From Grifola frondosa (Eukaryota > Basidiomycota > Agaricomycetes > Polyporales > Grifolaceae), in NCBI GenBank assembly GCA_001683735.1, contig LUGG01000024.1, forward strand, positions 372,001 through 436,000: a DNA stretch of 64,000 nt, given 5' to 3'. The position numbers were made by a program, and so were the translations under genes. The notes beneath the pieces were generated by a model that had not been told where the DNA came from, did not search any database, and was given only the letters and a program-made list of their open reading frames with translations. The stretch's first letter is position 1. Each line of letters starts with the position of its first letter. Below, piece by piece: positions 28,194 to 40,753 of the stretch.

Positions 28194-31100
28194 TCAAGCC
28201 GGCAGACCAGCCACTTGCATTTCTTTTGTCCAGTTCATCTTGTTGGCTGCCACTGCCTCACGGAATTGGTTGAAGCTGAACTGTGATTCTCTCAGACGCT
28301 TATCGGTCTCTTCGCGGAGTCGGAGGAGGAATGTGGCGTAGCGAAATGCATCGAGTGGGTCGTCCAGTCGGAAATGAGGGATGTTTCGCTCTATAATGAA
28401 CGTTTTCTGCGCCTATGTTAGACGCAAATCCAGACAAGCATGACGAGAACCCACATCCGAGCATTTCGAATGCCACGTCAAAAGAACACAACCGGTTGTT
28501 CCTGATGTGGTCAGACAGAACACAGGGTACCCCTTGAGGCCAATCCTGTGATTGAAGTCGGCTGCAGACACTCCGTAGCAACGCGCCTGGTTCATGGCCT
28601 TGGTCGCAGTATCGTTGTGCCTTTTGAACTCTTCGAGGAATATGGGAACTTGGAGGTCAGAGGTCCGGAGAGTCTCCGGAGCGGTCACGTATTGAGGAAT
28701 GTCGACGTCCTCGAAAGCATCCTGGAGCGGATGATCGAGGATATCTGGCTCCGGGACCATGCCCGCTACATGCGCCGCCCATGTTGCATGACGGTCTTCT
28801 GGCATCTCTGGTGAAATATTAATATTGAAAGACAATCTGAGCATGCAGTGACTTGCCTGAAAAATCCACATGACCATTCTTCGGAATTGGAAGCCGCTTC
28901 TTTTCTGTCTTCTTTTCTGGATCCTTTTCATCGACTTTGGCGACTTTGGAAGTCACTGTGAACGTCAGGAACGCGTCAATCTCCTCGGGGTTCTCGTCAA
29001 CTTTCTCGTTCGCCGCATTCTTCTCCGTCTCCGCGGGAGCCGCTTCTATCATGTCAAGATTGGGATCAGCTATCGGAATAGCCTCCTCGGACTCCTTATC
29101 AGCCTTAGCCTTCGCCTCAGCCTTCGCCTTTCCCTTTGGCTTCGCGGGAGCAACCGCTAGAGCGTCAGGCTCTGGATCAACCATCGGCATGTTACTCTGC
29201 TTCTTGTTGGAAGACTTTGCGTGCGCCACAAACCCATATTCGCGGACCATGTTGAAATCCTCTTCGGACAAGGGCCTACATCCGAAGCCTTGATAGGCAC
29301 GGCGAATAGGCCATCACATATTCCAGTGCGTGGCTCAGGCAAGGAATGGCGCCGTGTGAATTCGGCGAGGCTATCATCATCTACCAACTTCAGCTGTTTC
29401 ACGAAATTGTTGGCCCTGTTGAGAGCTAAGACCGCCACCTGAACATCGTCTCCTGCGTTGTCTTCACTTGATCCTTGTCTAAAAGCGAGCGTTAGATTCT
29501 CCGATGCGAGACGCCTCAAAAAACAGCGGTAGAAGGATCTCTCTCCTCTTGGTCTAAGGCGAAGTTGCGGGAATACTTGATAGTTCGCTCTAGGCTGCAG
29601 GTGACAATCAGAATTAAGCAACAACATGAATATATGGCCAGCATACTCACGACATGTTGGAGACAGCATCCTCGGCATTGTTCACCAAGAAGTGGAGCGC
29701 AACGTTGTCCCAATTGTGACGACATTCGGCTTCGTTGACAGGCAGCCCTTCAGGTAATTTGGATTGAAGTAACAGGCAATATGCGCGCGCCGAAGAATAT
29801 AGAAGGACTGACAGCCGAGACTTCATGATCATCGTCAGGTCCTCGGATAATGTGGCTACCTTGGACCCGAACTTCTTCTCTTTCGCATCGAAAAATCGGG
29901 CTTTGATGACCTTCAGGCAAGGATCGGTGTCAGGCAGATTTTCCTATTCATAGTGAATGAATGAATGATCGCATCTCGTTAAGAACTCGGCCCACATACC
30001 AGCGCGTTCCACGTCGCAGGCCACACGAAAGCAGTCATCTTATTGTAAAATTCGACCATTGCATTGATTTCTTTCTCTTCATCTGACACGGCGAGCAACC
30101 CAGCACGAGCAACTAGGAGGACGCCTCGTTCCATCAGCCACGTTGATATGGTGAGGCTCTCTAGCAAACTTCCGTTCGGCCTATTACCAAGGCTGCAACG
30201 ATATCAGCCAAGGTCAAGCAGAGTGAGACTACATGCATATTACGCACGATGAGCTCGATATGGCAGACTTTGGCTTGGGCTCTTTCGCCACTGCACTCTC
30301 TTTCGTTTTCTCGTCTACGTTATCGTCGCCGACCTCGACGATAGATGCCGGACTGCGGAGATATAAGAACAACATCAACATGAATTCAACCGGAGCATTG
30401 CGCCACTGACCTTGCATCATCTGATACAGTGACAAAACGTGGTCTGTCAATTGCAGCCTTAGTCGATGATGATGAGGACTTCAACGCAGACTTCCGCGGC
30501 ATGTCGCAAACGATGGTGATAGATGCGTCGTCAAAGGATTTGGAAGATGGGGTGTAAGGTTCAGAACTATCCGTGCTGCTGTCTGAGCTTTCCCTTATAA
30601 CGGAAAACTTGTAAATGATCCGATCGATAACCACAAACTCTGTACGCACCAAGATTCCGGCGGAACCGAGCGCAACCACTCTTTCACTCGATCGCATTCT
30701 TCGTCCTCGTGTGATGCGACACTCGGCGCTCCGTCGCATCGCCACGACAGCTCTTGTATTTGTGGACTCCGCGAGCCATTTATGATCCCTTCAAATGATG
30801 ACTCAAGGCTCAGCACGAATTGAGCGAATTGCAGCATGTGCACCGGGTCCGCCAAGTCAAATCTTCCTTGTGCCGGATATGGCTTGTAAGCGCCGCCACA
30901 CGCAATATGTGGAACCGGCTGCATACAATTTCCGCATCAGCGATCATATCATGGGAAGCGAAAATGAAAATTTACCAGAAAGTCATTGTCCTCTGATCCG
31001 AGGTCTTCCAAGTCAAGCCAACCAAGCAGAACATGCGCTATTGTTCCCGTCTTCGATATGAAGATCCCGACCACAGGCTCGTTGATTCCCCATACGCGTC

Positions 31101-32166
31101 TCTGGTACAGCACGCTCGATATCGCGAGCGAAATATTGTCTGCGTCAGCAACGCAGATAAGAGGAAGGGCCGCAAAATATCTTCGACCATGTCCTGGAAG
31201 TACGTGGGCGTCAAATGGCACTTTAGTCGATGAGCCACTAGATAAGGCTGTGCTCGATCCAGATTCGTCGTCCACATAGCTGCCCCAACAATCAGACCCA
31301 TCGAATTCTTCAGGATCCGGACGGTCAGGAATGGCCGAGTAATACGAACGGGGCTTGGCATCGGAATCGCTCGTGCAGTCGGTGCCCGCGGATTCAGTGC
31401 ACATCTTTTCCGAGTGCGTGTCGCTTCGTATCAGCACCACTGGGCTGCCAGAACAATCCCTGTCCTCCATCTGGATGCTACTGACGCTGCGGGTATCAGA
31501 TACGGCATCGTCGACATCCATGGGAGACGCAGGTGACTGCCGCTCGACTTTGTCCACAATATGGCATGCCAGCATCGTAGCAATTCCGTCCAGTCGAACG
31601 TCGTCGTGTGTGTCTATGAGCGCCGTCCGTGGTAGAATGAAAGGCGTTTCGCCTCTGGAAACCAGAGCACGTTGAGCGGGTGTCTGTGCGAGAAACGTAC
31701 AATAACGCTCACAGTATGTAGACATCCTCGCAGCATGTCATTGAGAGAGCTTTCATCAATTGGTACCATAACGGTACGGTGGACGCCGGCTCGCCAAAGT
31801 TATAGGCAGCTCGTCGCTGGCGCAACGCAGCCGATGTCGACAGGAGAGTGTCAAGGATGCCTCTCAGCTTCGAATGGACGTTACACTCGTCCGAATCTTC
31901 ACATATTGCCGGATTTGAGGAGATGTCTGCAGTTAATTCGCGTAGCATAGCTGTCGCCCTCGCAGAGACGGCAGATGGTATTGTGGCCAGACATGATGGA
32001 AGAGGCTAAAGAGATTGTGAGCTATTTGACTGACAAAGCAAGGCCAGTCTGAGGGTTCTATAACACGGTGGTACGCGGGCTTGCGAGAGGACATGGACGG
32101 AGAGAAGGAGATGTTTCTGGCGGTGGCTTGAGGACGACTTGAGTTGAACTTGGATCCAATTGCCAT
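28194..32166 (-). pseudogene. Family copy 2: two-domain PD-(D/E)XK-like hypothetical, frameshifted; likely source copy
   Basis: Full-length relative of copies 1 and 3, with the same exon order and introns. It starts MAIGSKFNSSRPQ at 32166, with a TATAAAT box upstream. The N-terminal domain (LPLICVADADNIS, YQRRVWGINEPVVGIFI) and helical middle region read well. The C-terminal domain keeps E-x-K (PIFLEEFKRHND) and Q-x-x-x-Y (NQARCYGVSAADF). It differs from copy 3 by a one-base loss near 32008 (CTTTAG for CTTTCAG), one in a T run near 29520, and one near 29273, so the frame is broken as sequenced. The linker is rich in K, E, A and P. These losses may be partly sequencing error. The position between PWP2 and the membrane-protein gene matches flanking scraps beside copies 1 and 3. 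Confidence 0.75.
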
Positions 32167-32226
32167 TTGTGGCGAGCGATGGATCGGAGATCGCAATATT
32201 GAGGTTAGGGTTGAATTAGCGGCAAC

Positions 32227-32233
32227 ATTTATA
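32227..32233 (-). promoter_or_regulatory. TATA box of family copy 2
   Basis: TATAAAT on the minus strand, about 60 bases upstream of the ATG at 32166. The same box in the same context (GGCCTATAAATGTTGCCGC) precedes copy 3 at 58855, so the core promoter was duplicated with the gene. Confidence 0.6.
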
Positions 32234-33286
32234 GGCCTTAGTCAGCATTCCCATGTCCTCTCAGGCCATATCGTATACCTAAATTGATTCGGAGGAAACA
32301 ACATGGTATCCTATATGGTATCCCATCCTGTAAAGGCACTTGAAAAAAATGTTTACAAAGTGTCTCTCAAGTACGAAGCATGTCTGGAACTTCCGGTATA
32401 CCACCTTGTTTGTTAGACCAAATAGTAGGAGAAACACTGTGAAGCGCCCTCCAATCCAACTTAGATAAAGTAAATGTTCCGTGCCGTGCCTTCTGCCTTT
32501 TCCTGGAATCAAGTTTTCATGCATTTGACATGGCCTGGAGATGACGCAGGGTGAGCTTCGACTTTATATCGCGACCGCCGTGTATGTATGTATTTTGCTG
32601 CGCAGGAACGAGCCAATAGTAGTCAAGCTCGTCTCCAAAGGTACGCCACTGACATCTCACGACCAGCTGGTGGCTCATGTATCAACGCGCAATCCCACGG
32701 TCTTCCGAGGGCGAAGCTATAATTTTCTTTAATTTCTGTTTCAGGACGCACACGGTCCATCTATTGTAAAAAAGGGTAAGTGCTCTGTCTCAATCGTGCG
32801 TGACACTTACACAGCTTGCACCACGAAGCGGTCTCATGTTTGCGACTGTTCCAGATTGGAAGTCGGCAACCTAACGCGGGTCCAGAAGTTTGATTTCCTC
32901 TACCTATGTTTAGTCCGGAGCCGCGCTCTTGAACCAGAGTGGTAGTGGTGAGTCGGATCATATAATTTCTGACTTCGACGACGGAAGTAATGTAAACTTT
33001 TTTGTGTGAAATATTATCTGCAGTTCCGCCAATACATGTAAAAGACGGGGTGTTTGGGTGGCAGCGATCAATTAGCGCAACATGACTAGACCCGCGTACT
33101 CTCCATGACTAGGCAGACGACAGGCTGTGCCAGTCCGCCATTCTGGCTGTGTTATGACACGCGGTAGGTACACAGGGACCTCTCGCTCCCTGCTTATATT
33201 CCACACCATGAAATGCTACAATTTTCGACCATTATAATTCGCCGACCTATTCAGTCAGTGTCTGAGCTTTGGCAAGTTTTACCAAT
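32234..33286. other. Divergent promoter region, copy 2 / membrane protein gene
   Basis: About 1.05 kb shared almost base for base, in inverted orientation, with 56904-58854, apart from an 882-base LTR inserted there. No coding frame is conserved between the two. Frames such as 32279-32524 are not maintained, so it is non-coding and presumably regulatory. Confidence 0.65.
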
Positions 33287-34710
33287 ATGGCATTCACACT
33301 GGTGCAGCTCAGCATGCTCGATTTGTTCTGTGAGACTCTACTCTATGGTAAGTATTATCCTTGCTTCTTTATTCAGATGATCAGTGGCCGATGAATCAAG
33401 CAGGCTGTTTCTGCGTGATCATGGTCGCTGTGCTCCATATCCTTGCGTAAGTTGTCTCTTTGAGTAATGCTTCAACATGACTCATCGTATCAAATCTAGC
33501 GCCTCGCGCTCTCTGTTGCCCACCCACAGGAACCTCCTCGCTATCTCAGTGATCCAATATATCCTTGTGACTGCCCATATCATTCTGACTTTGCTGGCAC
33601 ATATGGAAATTGGAGTATCCGTCCACCAAACGCAAGCATCGGCGGCCATTGCTCAAATCCTAGTGGGTCTTTCGGGTATCTGCCACCATGGTGCTCTCAG
33701 CTGACAAGTTATGCAAGGGATTATTGGGAAGTATTGTGTTGATTTGGAGGATCTGGATTATTTGGAATTGGATTCCGTATGTTGTCGTGGTTCCAATCCT
33801 GACCACGACAGTTCTTTTGGTCGGTTCTCTATAAAACCATCCTCACCGATCTTCTCATCTCATGCTGAACATTAATAGTGGTTGGAATACGATCTGTGAC
33901 TGCCATCACGTCAACCAGCTCCCTCGTTGATCTTCTTCCATCGCCGACGCGAATCTTTGCCGTTGTGAACACCTCTCTATGCACTTGCCTAATCGCCGGA
34001 AGAATTGCGTGAGTGCGCAGCTTTCCAATGTCAAAGTTGCTAAGGGCGATCTAACAAAATATCTTGCGAGCAGGTTCCTGCAATATCGTACCACCAAGAT
34101 TCCGGGACGGAGCCGAGGTGTTAGTTTCTCCTACATCTTTTGCCTCATCGTGGAATCGGGCGCTGTTCTTGGGATGGCAAACGTAAGTGCTACAAAGTCG
34201 TGAATTCCTACTGACCGTTGGCATGCTCTCAGATCGTTAGTTTGGTGCTCGAGAAGTTAAGCAATGTCGGCTCGCATGTGGTGCTGAACATGCTAGCGCC
34301 TCTATTCGTATGCTTGATTATGGCTATGGTGCTTTCGTCATTTGATGCCTCACCTAGGGCATTGTTACGACGCTCATCGTCATCCTCTCACATTTGGATC
34401 TCATTCCGGGCAATCATGCTAACGACCGATACCACAAATCCGTAGTTGGCACTCAACCCGAAGCTCGGGGTCCAACGACATTCCAAATCATAGACATCAC
34501 ATCCCCGCTTCCACCGCAAATGGACCTTCCCGTTCAATCTCAGTGAAAGTGGCTCGAGATAAGCTCGACCACTATGCTGCTGTTGATTTGGAAGAGAAGT
34601 CGCTACCTAGGTCACGCAATGCCCTGGAGTCACGGTTCTCTTGGACGTCTACCTCTCCGAGTATTTATTCGATTGACTCTGGAGATTATGCATCATCATA
34701 TCACCGCTAG
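33287..34710 (+). CDS. Multipass membrane protein of an Agaricomycete-expanded family
   Basis: Function unknown. Exon 1 is MAFTLVQLSMLDLFCETLLY (33287-33347), then GTAAGT. Later exons give CFCVIMVAVLHILA, LLAISVIQYILVTAHIILTL, LIWRIWIIWNWIPYVVVVPI, VNTSLCTCLIAGRI, IPGRSRGVSFSYIFCLIVES, IVSLVLEKLSNVGSHVVLNM and GIVTTLIVILSHLDLIPGNH: about seven helices followed by a cytoplasmic tail. The tail frame stops at 34546, but one extra C in the CCC run at 34529-34531 would give RSISVKVARDKLDHY and a stop at 34708-34710, which resembles family tails. The 5' end of this gene is duplicated beside family copy 3. Confidence 0.65.
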
Positions 34711-34968
34711 GTCGTGTACATCACCTTTCTTGATTCCAAGATCATTAAATAGCCCACTGCGTGCAGCGATATTTCTGAGTCGCTTCAACCCCGCCATAGC
34801 AACTGATCTATATCATGCAACCCGACCCAAATCCTGAAAATTCTATGTTGTAGTTACAAACAATTGTATGTACTAGTACAAGAGACGCGAAGTACGACAT
34901 GGAGAAGATTCTGATCATTCTAAGTACAGATACGCTCGAATATACGCTACAGAGTGTGATATGCCCGG

Positions 34969-37900
34969 TCATCGAATGAAGAAACTGTGTGCGACAGCGA
35001 GAGCGCATGCGCATGCACACGCAATGAATCCTAATGGATAGCCCGAAGGGTTGTCTTGCACGCTCATAGACCACAGCTTGAGTTTATTCAGTCAGATCAG
35101 AGATCATGCAAGTTCCTATGATTAAAACGTACAGTGCCACCAAGGATAGGTCCAAAGAAGCGGGCAAGGCTGACTATGCTCTGTGCAATCCCATTGGCGT
35201 ACCCAACGATGTGGGGCGGAGACACTAGATGGACATTTAGCACTCATCAGTTGCAGTTGGGAGAGGCGTACTGTAGTTGAGCAGGACAGAGATGGCAGTG
35301 TAGCCAAATGTACTCCCGCAGAAGCGAACAGCTCTATAACAAACTTACTTCATCAGATCGTACAAGTACAGATCGATTACAATACATACGTGCTGAGGGC
35401 AAGGGCTGGGTGCGAAAGATTTGTGAGATCAGAGTGTTGAAAAGCGCTATATGACACTTACCAGCCATCAGGATCAGGTTCCCGTCCTCACTTGGGTTCG
35501 CGAATATTCGATAGAGTATCACAGAGAGATAGGATGGAATAAATAAGAGCGATCCGATACGGAACATGGACAAATGCGAAAATCGACCTCTAGGGGGCCT
35601 ATGAATCGGAGGGACGAGCCATGAGTGACAGCACAGAGTACTGCAATACATGACATACCCAATGTTACTAGTCGCATTGTGACTTCCATCAGCGCATTTC
35701 GAGGAGGCACCACTGAGATGGACTCACGGATAAAAATAAAATTGATAGGCAATTTGAGCTAGACACATGAGCGCAACTGCGAAGGCGTCAATGAAAGGAG
35801 TAATAAACGGGGATGTTTGATTCACTTAGTTGTGAGAAATGGCCTGCGTTTAGGTTCAAGCCGCCCGACTGGTATTTGCTGCGAGCGCATTAGTAGATCT
35901 TAGACGAGATCATTGAAGCACTCACGAGACGAGATAGAGGTAGAATACTTGGTCATGTGTTGTGGAATGGAGCGCGAGAAGCCCATATTGAATGATAATC
36001 ATCACAGGTAATTGTGAAAATAACGAAGGTTCCTTCTCCAGCACGACATCCTGTGAGGCTTGTTGAAACTCTACGATCGGTGCTAAGGAGTCCATTCCTT
36101 CAGACTGAAGGAGCAATTGCTGAGCCTCAAGGACTGCGGGAGGTGTGCGGACGCCGACGTGTGAGAAGATGGAAGGCGCTGTGGTAGACAAGCGTCGTGG
36201 AGTAAACTCATCCGCAGCGTGTCCAGCTAGCAACGCCGAAGAGGTGTGTCGCAGATTGGATACACGGCGTGAGAAGGATGGTCGATGCGGTGAGCTGAGT
36301 GACGAAGGACGGAAGCTGGTATTGGACGGCTTGTTTGAGAGCGTATGCGAAGACAGGGCAGCCGAATCTCGCCTGAACAATCGGTTCTGCGAGGAGTATC
36401 AAATATGTCGCCCTCGACATCATCGACAGCCTCTTCAATTTCTTCTCCCTCCCGGTCCAGCTCAGACTCAGACTCAAATGGATCCTCGTTGTCCGCGGTG
36501 ATGGCAGCGGCAACCCACAGATCGGCAATGTTCGTTACAGCATTCTCGTTCGCCATCAGCAGTCTCTGTGCAAAGTTGAGCTCACTTCCGGTAGCCATCG
36601 ATGATTGAGGCACGTCAATGGCACTCCCTGTCCTTCGTCTGATTGGCACCCCCATGCTCCCTCGCCGACTGGTCATACTCGCTCCACTGGCGAGTCTGTG
36701 CCTGTATGCGCCACTATAGCCGTAAGCAGACCCATTCGCTCTACTAGCCTGCGAGGACGTTCTGGACTTGGTTCCTCGTGTTGGAGTCGCCGTTAGAGGA
36801 ACGGGTTGTTCCTGAGACTGGGAAGGAGTAATGGAGCCTTCGTCAGTATTGCGACCACGTTTGGTGAAGTACGTTGACAGCCTTCCAGACAGCTTCCGGC
36901 GAAGAGAACCATGTAGGCGCCTGTCCTCTGGCTCCTCCAGGAGCGGTGTGGTCGGTTCTTCTGGAAGTGAGACAATCTTCTCCATGGGTAATCTGATGGC
37001 ACCCTCCCGAGGACCGCAGTCCGGACCAAGAAAGAGACATAGAACCGAGCCTAAAGAAATGGATCAGCGATAGTACATGGAGATACTACACGCGATGTAC
37101 CTGCGAGTGTGACCGATGACGCAACGGCGCAAGGTAGGAGATAAGGATATTGTATAAAAATTGGGGCTTTCGAGAACACACTAGGCCACTTCACAGCTGG
37201 AGATTCAACTATACTAAACGTTAGATTTGCTATATGAATAGTCGCAAGAATCAACTCACAAGTTCCTCCAACAATGGCTCCAGCAACACCGCCAAAGCCC
37301 CAACAAAAACTACGTAGTTCCAAGTCAATACATTTCAGACAACGAAGCAGCTTAACACACCCCAAGATTGCGTAGGCTCTTCCTTCATTGGTCTGATCGG
37401 TGACCGAGGTAACACAACCGCGAGCAACACCAATGGCGCCCGCAAAGACGCCTTGCATGAGACGGATGACTATTGCTTGTTGAATGGACGTCGAAGTACC
37501 AAATAGACAGCACGTCACAGCACTGCCCAGGAGAGAGACGAAGAGGACTAGACGCTGGCCATGCTTGGCAGCAATGGTAGCCTATAAGATTGGTTCAATA
37601 CATGCACGAGAATGAGTTGTATTGATCATACCCAAAGCAATGAGGTGAGGAATTGAGTTAGGAAGAAGGTTGATACTGGACAACCTCGTCAGCATCTGAA
37701 CACGATATCACAACGGAGGACCAACGGTCCCTGCAATCCTTATACTTAAGGAGAATGCAGGATCTTCAGAATCTTACCTAAAATTCCTGTCCAATATCCC
37801 GTATCCGACTCATCGGAAAATTGGCCGAAACCTGTAGGGCCAGATTAAGGCTGACCGAATATATAGCGGAGCATATACGCACCTTCAACCATGAACAAGA

Positions 37901-38315
37901 GGAATGGCGCCGACACATTGGCAGACAAAAATTCCCCAAGCATAGTCTATGGGCAACCAAAACCTCAGCTTTCGTATGATATACAACGGCAAAGAGAGGG
38001 GCGTACAATTGACAAGACGATCATGGACAATACCGGCAGAGGAGTTGCATACACTTCACCTGGGGGTTGGAGCGCGCTCGGAATTGCCGGTCGGTCGGAA
38101 GGCGACGACATCACTCCATTCTCCTCATCGACAGCTCCTCTCCAACGTCCCATAAAGCTTGGTTTGCGGAGGTTGCGTGAAAATGAGGTACGCCCTGAAG
38201 GTCTCCGTCCACCTGCAAGATGATCCATGTCCTGACCGGGTGATTCCTCATCAATTTCAAGAGCAGAATCATTGGGGCCGAAAATCCGCCGTGCAGGCCT
38301 GGTGTTGCTCATCAC
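34969..38315 (-). CDS. MFS transporter with long central cytoplasmic loop
   Basis: Major facilitator superfamily, of the fungal type related to yeast YCR023C and plant ZIF-like carriers; substrate unknown. The start at 38315 gives MMSNTRPARRIFGPNDS and a disordered N-terminus. TMLGEFLSANVSAPFLLFMV then begins the first half. Further segments: VLFVSLLGSAVTCCLFGTST, RLMQGVFAGAIGVARGCVTS (the RLxQGVFAGAxGVxRG loop typical of this group), GFCWGFGGVAGAIVGGT, PYLLPCAVASSVTLAGSVLC. A Ser/Arg/acid-rich loop of some 250 residues follows (about 36985-36100). The second half ends with YANGIAQSIVSLARFFGPIL and the tail DNPSGYPLGFIACACA...HSFFIR-stop at 34969. No lesion was noticed. It is divergent from the F-box gene. 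Confidence 0.9.
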
Positions 38316-38631
38316 AGGAGACGATGCTGGTACACTGCGAACTGTGAAGTGGCTGTTCGTCTCTACAGTCCAAGTTAATCAGGTCACATTGTCATCACAA
38401 TGTCACGTGAATTCATTCCTTTTTCGGTTGGAACTTGGCAACGAGCTATCATCACCCACCACATTTTGAGAAGCCACTGATTCTGGGAACTGCTTGAACT
38501 CGCAGTTTATGCAATTCATGGCCTCACATTTGCTTTGACAGTATACACCCGGGGTTCCCGAGCAATTGTAGTCCTGAGCAAAAACATTCTCGGCGAGTTT
38601 CAAGTTGCCAACTGACAAGCACCTACACTCG
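38316..38631. other. Short divergent promoter region
   Basis: 316 bases between the MFS and F-box start codons. No motif stands out. Confidence 0.5.
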
Positions 38632-40753
38632 ATGGTTAACTTTTCTCATCTTCCTTCCGAGCTTTTGGTGCACACTCTGTCTTATTTGGATTGCAGGGAT
38701 GTTGTTCGATGCCAGGCTGTGAGGTCCTTCCCCTCATTGTGATTAAAATGCTGATAATTCCAAGATATCGCGACGATTCTGCGAGATCACTCATAGTCTC
38801 ATTTTGCGCTATGCAATCGAACTAAGCGTAGCGGGCTTCACCGATAATGCTGCTCATCAAGGATTGGATCTTAGTGTACGACTCCAAGACGTTTTGGATT
38901 TCCAATCCGTCTGGCAGAGCCCTTCCTTCCACGTCTTAGGTTTTCCCTCTCTCACTCGTATATCAGTTACCACTATCACGGGGGCTCTTCATGTTCACTT
39001 ATGAAACACCCGAACCAACAAATCCGATTTCGCCTGCTGTGTCCTTCAATCATTTGGCGGTCGTGCAAGTATCCCGTGCCGAAGAAGGGGTTCCCACGTG
39101 GACATTGGATTTTGAGGAATCTTTTCATGACTTTTGTGTGGACCCTATCCAAGATTTGCTGATTCTCTGGCGCAAAGTATTACCAAACAGGTATATCTCG
39201 TACTGTTGTTGACGCGTTGCTTGCTGAGACTACTGCCCAGTAATGGGTACAAGTTGTCTCTTCTCTCTTTACGGCATGGAACGCCGCTCCATGTTTCCAG
39301 CGTCTTTCTTGCTGTGGACCCGAGCGTTCCTTCTGATTATACGAGCATCGATGTCAAGGTCTCGGGCGACTTCATTGTCGCATGCATTTACCGAACTCGT
39401 GGTCTTATAGGATCTATGGACATCACCTTCATACGCTGGCGGACGGGGGAAATCGAAGTTGTATGAATGCATGTTCTATAAACTTGTACCACACTCATAC
39501 ATCCCGTTCAGCGACTTCACCGTGACCGTCAGGGTAGTCTTCGTTTTGCATCATTTTGTCTTCTGTCGAACGACCTGTTCGCAATTGGCGTCACGCCTCC
39601 TTCCACATTGGAGTCTTTGGCTTTGGAAGTCTACTCTTTCAGAGAAGCATTGTTGGATTCACAATGCGGCGAACCTCCTGGCACACCTACCCATATCGCA
39701 ACGTACGAGCTTCCGCCACTTCAGGATCGAGTCCATCCCTTGCATCTAGGTATGATGTCTACAGCCGGCACGGATCTGTATGATCCCGCATCGCATCCGC
39801 GCTCGTTCGTCTCTGTAGGGTCCTCGTCACTCTTGGCCATCAGCATGATCCTCATGCGAAGTCCAGCTTCTAGCCTCTCTCATTTAATGAGAATACTGCT
39901 CGTCATCCCAGTGTGTTCTCTGACCCCAATGCTGTCAAATGCAGCTCAGACATCACCCCGAGCATCCAAGCCTCTCACTATTCCGTGGGATTCTTGGGGT
40001 CCATCTTGCTCGCGCTGTTTTCATTTAGAATCTGAACAGCCGAGGTTCTACGGGAAGAGCATGTATGCATACCGGATGCTTCTCCCTCATCGCCTCCTCG
40101 ATTTCAACCCCATTGACCTAGCGCGTGAACTGTGCCGCACCGGAAGCTCCACACGCTCGGGAAATACGATAGACCTTGATGGCAGTGAGATCAGGGGTGA
40201 GGATGGTGGGAAGGACGCGCGGTCCAGTAGAGTACCCCACAACACATCGATGATCATCACAGAGGAGACGCGCATACCAGCCGGCGATATGTTTATTGAC
40301 GACGTCGTTACCAGGCTTCCGTACCGCTCGACGCCTCTGGACATACCTGCACGATATGGGACTATTCTTGGCGGAGAAGATTGGATTGGAATGGAGGTGC
40401 GTTACTCGCGAGTGCTCTATCAGTGTGCTCACTCAGGCTGTTACACTAGACGGACCACCGTGACAGAATCAAAGCCCTGCACATATTTTCCTTCGGACGA
40501 ACGGCCGACGCGGAGGACAGTGGCATCCCTGAGAAAGCAAATGAGAGGCAATTGTGAAGGCGTCAGAAGAGAAAGTAACAGGAAGCTGACGAATTCGCTT
40601 GTACAGTATAAGCCAATTGTTTTGCAAAGTCATTGCACGTACTCCTATTCTCGTGACTACCGTTTCCAGGCAATGCCACATCTTTGTCCGTACATCAAGG
40701 GAATGCGGTGCGAGATGTTGGACGTTGACGCAGGGCCTAGCCTAGGTACCTGA
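38632..40753 (+). CDS. F-box protein
   Basis: Substrate adaptor for SCF ubiquitin ligase by family; the target is unknown. Exon 1 (38632-38720) reads MVNFSHLPSELLVHTLSYLD then CRDVVRCQA, a clear F-box. After a 44-nt GTGAGG...CCAAG intron it continues ISRRFCEITHSLILRYAIEL SVAG, matching a well-populated basidiomycete F-box family whose C-terminal part is beta-rich. Later exons include HLAVVQVSRAEEGVPTWTL and LPHRLLDFNPIDLARELCR. The end is uncertain: the open frame runs to 40753, but the stretch after about 40400 does not resemble the family and may be intron or 3' UTR, with the true end near IIGME-type residues at 40395. Confidence 0.82.

Noticed and set aside
32000..32030. A 29-nt intron near the 5' end of family copy 2 (30 nt in copy 3)
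   Set aside because: Far below normal intron size. A single-base deletion in copy 2 (CTTTCAG to CTTTAG) explains the frame difference more simply.
32279..32524. Frame MHENLIPGKGRR upstream of copy 2 (and its relative at 58423-58737) as a small gene
   Set aside because: The two homologous frames diverge by frameshifts rather than keeping protein sequence, so the region is non-coding.
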